From Croceicoccus bisphenolivorans (GTDB taxonomy: Bacteria; Pseudomonadota; Alphaproteobacteria; Sphingomonadales; Sphingomonadaceae): DNA of 64,000 nucleotides. The stretch lies in contig NZ_LRSE01000006.1 of NCBI RefSeq assembly GCF_001634625.1, positions 193,715-257,714 of the forward strand, written 5' to 3'. Each line of letters starts with the position of its first letter. Position 1 is the first letter of the stretch. Under the pieces are notes generated by a model. It was given only the letters and a program-made list of their open reading frames with translations. It did no database searches and was not told where the DNA came from. The translations under genes were made by a program, and so were the position numbers. This document shows positions 59,853-64,000 of the stretch, piece after piece.

Positions 59853-61121
59853 TTACTCTGCCGGAATGGCGAAGTTGCCTTTCATTTCTTCGGGCAACAA
59901 TGGCCGGATTCCGAAACCGGCGGTAACGCGCGGGGGCGCGTCGGGATCGAAATTGATACCCGGAGGATCGCGCCCTTCCTCGACATCCTTGATCGCGCTT
60001 TCCAACTGCCGGCGCCACAGCACGATCGCCATGTCGCTCTGCGCGAAATGTTCGAAATTGCTGGCAGGGGCCGGCATCGAACTCTGCGCTTCATAGTCGC
60101 CGGGCATTTCCTGGTGTTCGCGTTCGCTCATCTCCCACCATGTCTTGCCGTCATGCACTTCGGAGATGGCCTCATGGCTTTCTCCCTTTTTCGTGCGCCA
60201 GAGCTGGAACCCGAGGTGGTGTTCGTCGTCGGCGGGCACGAAGAAGGCCATGTCGATGAAGCCGGCGATATAGGCGCAGTCCGGGATGATGGTTTCGTTA
60301 CACGACAGGACCGCCATGCCGTTGGGTGCGATCATCGGAAAGCCCTGCTTGACGCCAAGTTCCGTGCGTTCCGCAACCATGCCCGCCACGACTTCGCGGA
60401 CCTTGCCGTAAGGCGGCGCGTCGGCTTCGTCCTTCTCGACCAGCTTCACGCCGGTGAACTGGTCGCCGCTGTGCTGATAATGGAGCCAGGGGACGTGCGC
60501 GCCATCGACCGACTGTTCGATGGATGAAAGCCAGTTGATGTCGAGCATCGGCATGTCGGTGCCAAGATCGGGGCCGTAGCCGCGCACGGAACGCGCTTCG
60601 AGATATTCGTCGTCGGCCAGGTCTTCCAGGTGCGCCCAGCGTGGCGGAAGGGGTTTTTTTGCGGGCGGCCCCATGTAGGCCCACAACAGGCCATAGTGTT
60701 CGACCACCGGATACCATGGCTGGCGATATCTTTGGCGGGCACGACCGCCCGCGACTTCCGCCGGTTGCTCCACGCAGTTGCCCTTGCAGTCGAACAGCCA
60801 GCCGTGGTTGCAGCAACGGATGCCGTCTTCTTCCACCCGGCCGTAATACAGGCTGGTGCCGCGGTGATTGCAATGTTCGTAGACCAGGCCGGGCCGTCCC
60901 TGCTTGTCGCGAAAGGCAATCAGGTTTTCGCCCAGCAGTCGTACCCTGTGGGGGCGATCGCTCTGGAGTTCAGCATCGACATAGAAAGGTTGCCAGTAGC
61001 GGCGCATCAGCTCGCCCATGGGGGTTCCCGGCCCGACCTGCGTCAGGTGCGGCTTGGCCTGGACAACAGGCTTCATGCCGTAACCGGTCCCGGTGTCGAG
61101 CGTCGTATCAGCTTCACTCAT
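59853..61121 (-). CDS. Rieske non-heme iron ring-hydroxylating oxygenase, alpha subunit
   Basis: 422 residues. Rieske [2Fe-2S] ligands: CNH in YEHCNHRGTSLYYG and CxxH in IRCCNHGWLFDCKG (about residues 85-110). The catalytic domain has the mononuclear iron site in IEQSVDGAHVPWLHYQHSG (about 210-230). The layout resembles phthalate dioxygenase/vanillate-demethylase-type oxygenases that need a separate reductase. Start MSEADTTLDTG follows AAGGAG at ideal spacing. Preceded by a SnoaL-like gene on the same strand. Substrate probably an aromatic compound; no reductase nearby. Confidence 0.93.
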   Translation of the reverse strand: MSEADTTLDTGTGYGMKPVVQAKPHLTQVGPGTPMGELMRRYWQPFYVDAELQSDRPHRVRLLGENLIAFRDKQGRPGLVYEHCNHRGTSLYYGRVEEDGIRCCNHGWLFDCKGNCVEQPAEVAGGRARQRYRQPWYPVVEHYGLLWAYMGPPAKKPLPPRWAHLEDLADDEYLEARSVRGYGPDLGTDMPMLDINWLSSIEQSVDGAHVPWLHYQHSGDQFTGVKLVEKDEADAPPYGKVREVVAGMVAERTELGVKQGFPMIAPNGMAVLSCNETIIPDCAYIAGFIDMAFFVPADDEHHLGFQLWRTKKGESHEAISEVHDGKTWWEMSEREHQEMPGDYEAQSSMPAPASNFEHFAQSDMAIVLWRRQLESAIKDVEEGRDPPGINFDPDAPPRVTAGFGIRPLLPEEMKGNFAIPAE

Positions 61122-61211
61122 CTTGCTCTCCTTGGGGATATTCTTTTGTCGTTTATGTGGTTGGAACGTGCCTTGCGCCGCCAACGGGATGCGCGCGCTT
61201 GCCACATGACA

Positions 61212-61772
61212 TCAGTCGCGGAACGCGCCTGTCCGAAACATCTGGACCGACAAGTCCTGATCGTCGCGCAGCCCACGGGACGGGACCATGTCATACAGCG
61301 GATCGCTCCCTTCCATGACCCGGATCCAGTCCGCCACCTTGGAGCGGTGGACGATTCCCCATTTGCCGTCACGGCGAGCGAAGCGATCGATATAGCGCGA
61401 TGCGATGATCAGATCCTTCATCTCTTCGCCCATCGGCGTCAGATGCCTGCCGATTTCGTAGGCTTCGACTTCTGCCTCATCGCCATGCAGGTCGATGAGG
61501 ATCTGGCCGACAAGATGCTGCACGCGCTGTGTCTTGCTTTGCATAATCATTGCGGTGTCGAGGAAGGAATTGAGGTCCACGGCATCGGGTGTTCCCCAAC
61601 GAACCACGGCGTCAGGATGGAAGCCCGAAGCCATCACTTCCCGATCGATCCGATCCATGCCGCGATTGATGCGATAGATGCAATTCCGAATCTGCTCGCG
61701 GGAAACCAGATCTTCCAGCTGGGCTGTAAGCGACTCTACCTGCGCAGACAGCTTGTCGATATCGGGCACCAC
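61212..61772 (-). CDS. SnoaL-like (NTF2 fold) protein
   Basis: 186 residues with an alpha/beta cone fold: REQIRNCIYRINRGMDRIDREVMASGFHPDAVVRWG at the N-terminal half and EVEAYEIGRHLTP...ASRYIDRFARRDGKWGIVHRSKVADWIRV at the C-terminal half, the usual SnoaL_4 pattern with the dyad region RYIDR. Could be a dehydratase/isomerase or a small partner of the adjacent Rieske oxygenase. Two consecutive GTG starts follow GAGGAGAG; the second (61769) has better spacing. 90 nt upstream of the Rieske gene. Confidence 0.85.
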   Translation of the reverse strand: MVPDIDKLSAQVESLTAQLEDLVSREQIRNCIYRINRGMDRIDREVMASGFHPDAVVRWGTPDAVDLNSFLDTAMIMQSKTQRVQHLVGQILIDLHGDEAEVEAYEIGRHLTPMGEEMKDLIIASRYIDRFARRDGKWGIVHRSKVADWIRVMEGSDPLYDMVPSRGLRDDQDLSVQMFRTGAFRD

Positions 61773-61952
61773 ACTCTCCTCGCACTACCATGATTCCTTA
61801 TGGCGCTGACCTTGGAAAGAATTGTGCAAATGGTCAAGTTAAATTGAATGGCAAACCTAAGCGGCTGGAACGGCCGGTCCGTTGGTTGGTTGTAGCCATT
61901 GGATATTCGGCCTTGGTCGCAATGCATGTCGTACCCGTGCCCTATATCTGGT

Positions 61953-62924
61953 TTACTGCGCCAGGTCCGTCGGCTGACGCCGTCGCGCCTGTGATGGGGC
62001 GCATCCATAACGCAGCTTGAAAGCCTGCCGAAATGCTCGTTCCGAACGATAGCCCAGTGTTTCGGCCACAGCGGCAACGGACTTGCGGTCGACGACAATC
62101 ATCCCGTAGGCCAGTTGCATGCGCTGATTAATGAGATATTCGATCGGCGGTATGCCCATCAACTCGTTGAAAAGCCGCGCATAGGTTGACCTTGCCATGC
62201 GTGCCTCCTGCGCGAGCATGGAAACGGTCCACGCCTCGTACGGGCGCTTGTGGATGGCAGACAGCGATCGTCCGATCCGCGCATTCCTGATCCCGCGCAT
62301 CCAGCCCGGATCGTCACCACCCTTTCCAAGCAGGTAACTGCGCAAAATATTCGTGAAGATCAGTTCGACCAGCTTTGAAGAAAGCGCGGAAAAACCGGGC
62401 TGGTGACGCGTGCCCTGGCCAAGGTATGCGTCGGCCATTGTTGCCCAGACCGGCAGCGATGGCTCCGTCGCGGGAACATGCATGAACGGCGGCAGAGTGC
62501 CCAGGATGGCGCGAGGGCCGGCATCCTGGGCAATTAGGTCAAATACCAGCATCCGCCCTTTCGCGCCTTCACCGCCCAGTCGCAACGGCGCGTCGATCGC
62601 GTCGCGATAGTCCGTGTCGATCTGCAGCACGCTCAATCCGTCGATCTGGCTGAAGGGCGTGATGCGAGAACGGGGCAGGTCACGCGGCGCCCACATGCGA
62701 TGGCCTGTCTTGTGCGTCACCAGCACCGCATCGCCAGGATTCAACTGTTCCGGTTTCGATTCACCTGCACAGAACCAGCATGTCCCCTCGATCAGCACGG
62801 CGCCGATGATCGTGCGTTCGGGCGGAGCCGGTATGTCGATACCCCACGGCGATGCAAATTCCATGATGCCAAGGCGGGTTGCCAGCAAGCGCAAGGAAAG
62901 CAGAACGTCGCTCAAAATGTCCAT
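61953..62924 (-). CDS. AraC-family transcriptional regulator (cupin-type sensor)
   Basis: 323 residues. N-terminal cupin-like sensor with PPERTIIGAVLIEGTCWFCAGE and LNPGDAVLVTHKTGHRM (about 35-95). C-terminal AraC DNA-binding domain (about 225-320) with two helix-turn-helix units: WTVSMLAQEARMARSTYARLFNELMG and SVAAVAETLGYRSERAFRQAFKLRYG (both split here). Start MDILSDVLL after GGGAGAG. Located between the SnoaL/Rieske genes (same strand) and the divergent Old Yellow Enzyme gene, so probably the regulator of both. Confidence 0.92.
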   Translation of the reverse strand: MDILSDVLLSLRLLATRLGIMEFASPWGIDIPAPPERTIIGAVLIEGTCWFCAGESKPEQLNPGDAVLVTHKTGHRMWAPRDLPRSRITPFSQIDGLSVLQIDTDYRDAIDAPLRLGGEGAKGRMLVFDLIAQDAGPRAILGTLPPFMHVPATEPSLPVWATMADAYLGQGTRHQPGFSALSSKLVELIFTNILRSYLLGKGGDDPGWMRGIRNARIGRSLSAIHKRPYEAWTVSMLAQEARMARSTYARLFNELMGIPPIEYLINQRMQLAYGMIVVDRKSVAAVAETLGYRSERAFRQAFKLRYGCAPSQARRRQPTDLAQ

Positions 62925-62988
62925 CGCGGCTCTCTCCCCTCTGGATTTTTCCGGCATGCAGGAAGCTGGAAACGCACGGCGTGCCGAG

Positions 62989-63017
62989 AGCCGGATATGG
63001 ACGATTTAGCCGGATAT
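62989..63017. promoter_or_regulatory. Direct repeats AGCCGGATAT in the AraC/OYE intergenic region
   Basis: AGCCGGATAT occurs at 62989-62998 and 63008-63017, 19 nt apart start to start. Tandem same-face half-sites about two turns apart are the usual form of AraC-family operators. It lies 65-95 nt upstream of the araC-type start and about 135 nt before the OYE start. Confidence 0.5.
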
Positions 63018-63149
63018 CGGGAGTACCTGTGCTCGATTGTCTCAGTTTGATCCGGTAGCCTGCTGCGAAAATCAAGCAATAAGGTCCGCAAAGTTGCCGC
63101 AGGGCGTCACGGCTCTCGCAAATGGGGTTGGTGCAGGAGGTCGATGGAA

Positions 63150-64000
63150 ATGAACACCAATGAGATCTTGTCGCGACCGATCAGCATTGGTGGGCACATC
63201 GTCAAGAACCGGATCGCGCAAGGGCCGATGGCAGTGCTTGATCTCGCCCCAGACGGCAGCCCGACGGCGCAGACGATCGCCTTTCTGGAGGAACGCGCGC
63301 GTGGCGGCGTCGGCCTGATGATCCTGAGTGGCGCCATTTCGGGCCGGCGGGTGCGGGAAGAGACGCCCTACGGATCGCTGGACGTCGATGCGCCGGACCG
63401 CTTTACGGACCGGCTAAGCGAAATATTGGCGGTGACGCGCCCACATGGCGTGATCGTCTTCTGCGAGATCGTGGGCGGTTTCGGGCGTATGGGCGTGCCC
63501 CGCCATGGTCCGACGATCGCAGCAAGCGGGATGGAGGAAGATGCCTTTCCCGAAGGGGTCGCGGTCCCTGGCGGCAAGACGATGCCCACGCCGCATGAAG
63601 CGACGGTGGAGCAGATCCGGCAGGTTCAGGAAGACATCGCACAAACCGCACTTCGCCTGAAGGATGCGGGTGCGGACGGGGTCGAGATGGCCGCTCACAT
63701 GAGTTATTTCGAAGCCTCGTTCCTTACGCCGCGTACCAATCGGCGGACCGACCGTTATGGTGGTAGTGTGACCAACCGTGCGCGAATGCTGGTCGAAACC
63801 CGCCGCCTGATCCGCGAATACTGCGGTCCGGACTTTCCCGTGGGTCTGCGCATGACGTGCAGCGAACGCATCGCGGGTGGGCAGGGGGCGGAAGAATACG
63901 CCGCCATCGCAAGGGAGGTGGAGCGCGAAGGGCTTGCCTATGTCGCGCTCAGTGTCGGGTGCTATGAAAACATGCGCGCCGGTTCCAAGACACGCACGGC
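63150..64000 (+). CDS. Old Yellow Enzyme family NADH:flavin oxidoreductase (3' end outside window)
   Basis: FMN (beta/alpha)8-barrel reductase; about 283 codons visible, open at the window end. It begins MNTNEILSRPISIGG, with KNRIAQGPMAVLD following. The family signature FLTPRTNRRTDRYGGSVTNRARML (split) is near residues 190-215, after the active-site segment MAAHMSYFEASF, where the usual His-x-x-His/Asn is modified. Two in-frame ATGs (63144, 63150); CAGGAGG spacing favours 63150. Family members reduce enones or demethylate/reduce aromatic-derived intermediates, and longer ones carry a C-terminal FAD/4Fe-4S part that may lie downstream. Confidence 0.9.
   Translation, partial: MNTNEILSRPISIGGHIVKNRIAQGPMAVLDLAPDGSPTAQTIAFLEERARGGVGLMILSGAISGRRVREETPYGSLDVDAPDRFTDRLSEILAVTRPHGVIVFCEIVGGFGRMGVPRHGPTIAASGMEEDAFPEGVAVPGGKTMPTPHEATVEQIRQVQEDIAQTALRLKDAGADGVEMAAHMSYFEASFLTPRTNRRTDRYGGSVTNRARMLVETRRLIREYCGPDFPVGLRMTCSERIAGGQGAEEYAAIAREVEREGLAYVALSVGCYENMRAGSKTRT

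Noticed and set aside
61790-62020. 76-codon plus-strand frame between the SnoaL-like and AraC genes
   Set aside because: Overlaps the AraC DNA-binding domain, no ribosome site, no conserved pattern; the hydrophobic stretch is short.

Overview
The window is chromosomal DNA, about 63% GC, from an alphaproteobacterium. It most resembles a sphingomonad (Erythrobacteraceae or Novosphingobium type). Reasons: the pdhC-thioesterase-lpd order, the yqeY-dnaG-rpoD block beside carAB-greA, a DUF4170 protein, RcnB-like and DUF481 proteins, many TonB-independent oxygenases, and candidate CtrA and EcfG promoter motifs. This placement is inference from gene content; no rRNA is present. I see no tRNA, rRNA, IS element, prophage or CRISPR array.

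Layout. 1-14.9 kb: the 3' end of rnr, a universal stress protein, the E2 and E3 subunits of pyruvate dehydrogenase with a thioesterase between them, an ACR3 arsenite exporter, a 2OG-Fe(II) oxygenase, cytochrome b561, an RcnB-like periplasmic protein, ettA, sodC, a GST, trhO, a DEAD-box helicase and yaiI. 15.0-18.0 kb: a tight methyltransferase, type III polyketide synthase and flavoprotein operon. 18.2-23.1 kb: an ABC-2 exporter, a DUF481 protein, a TSUP permease and tgt. 23.2-27.7 kb: rpsD, chorismate mutase, and the leftward operon rpiB-glyA-sORF-nrdR-trmJ. 27.8-39.2 kb: a flavin monooxygenase, rpoD-dnaG-yqeY leftward, then carA-orf-carB and greA rightward. 39.3-43.2 kb: DUF4170, a four-gene leftward membrane-stress operon resembling E. 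coli yqjDEK, and eno. 43.3-47.1 kb: an M13-like pseudopeptidase and a riboflavin pair (ribBX-ribH). 47.2-55.5 kb: a 20-codon microgene, a CHASE2-EAL protein, a cation:proton antiporter with an OmpA-like lipoprotein, and a divergent PP2C phosphatase / Ser-Thr kinase pair. 55.6-64 kb: a catabolic patch with a ThDP enzyme, a BASS-type transporter, a CYP199-like P450, a Rieske oxygenase with a SnoaL-like partner, an AraC regulator and a truncated Old Yellow Enzyme gene.

Most interesting points. (1) A self-contained microgene at 47221-47393 encodes a 20-residue hydrophobic peptide. It has a perfect TTAA-N7-TTAAC CtrA-type box, a leader hairpin covering the Shine-Dalgarno, and its own terminator. 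(2) The DHBP synthase RibBX carries an N-terminal helix-turn-helix, and a perfect 16-bp palindrome plus repeated half-sites lie just before its start codon, suggesting an enzyme that represses its own gene. No FMN riboswitch is visible there. (3) The yqjDE-like operon is preceded by a GGAAC-N16-CGTT motif, the general-stress (EcfG) promoter form of alphaproteobacteria. (4) An M13-family lipoprotein has lost all three zinc ligands. (5) The type III PKS operon probably makes a methylated, hydroxylated phenolic lipid or pyrone.

Many start codons were moved inward from the longest open frame using Shine-Dalgarno, overlap or signal-peptide evidence, as stated in each entry.
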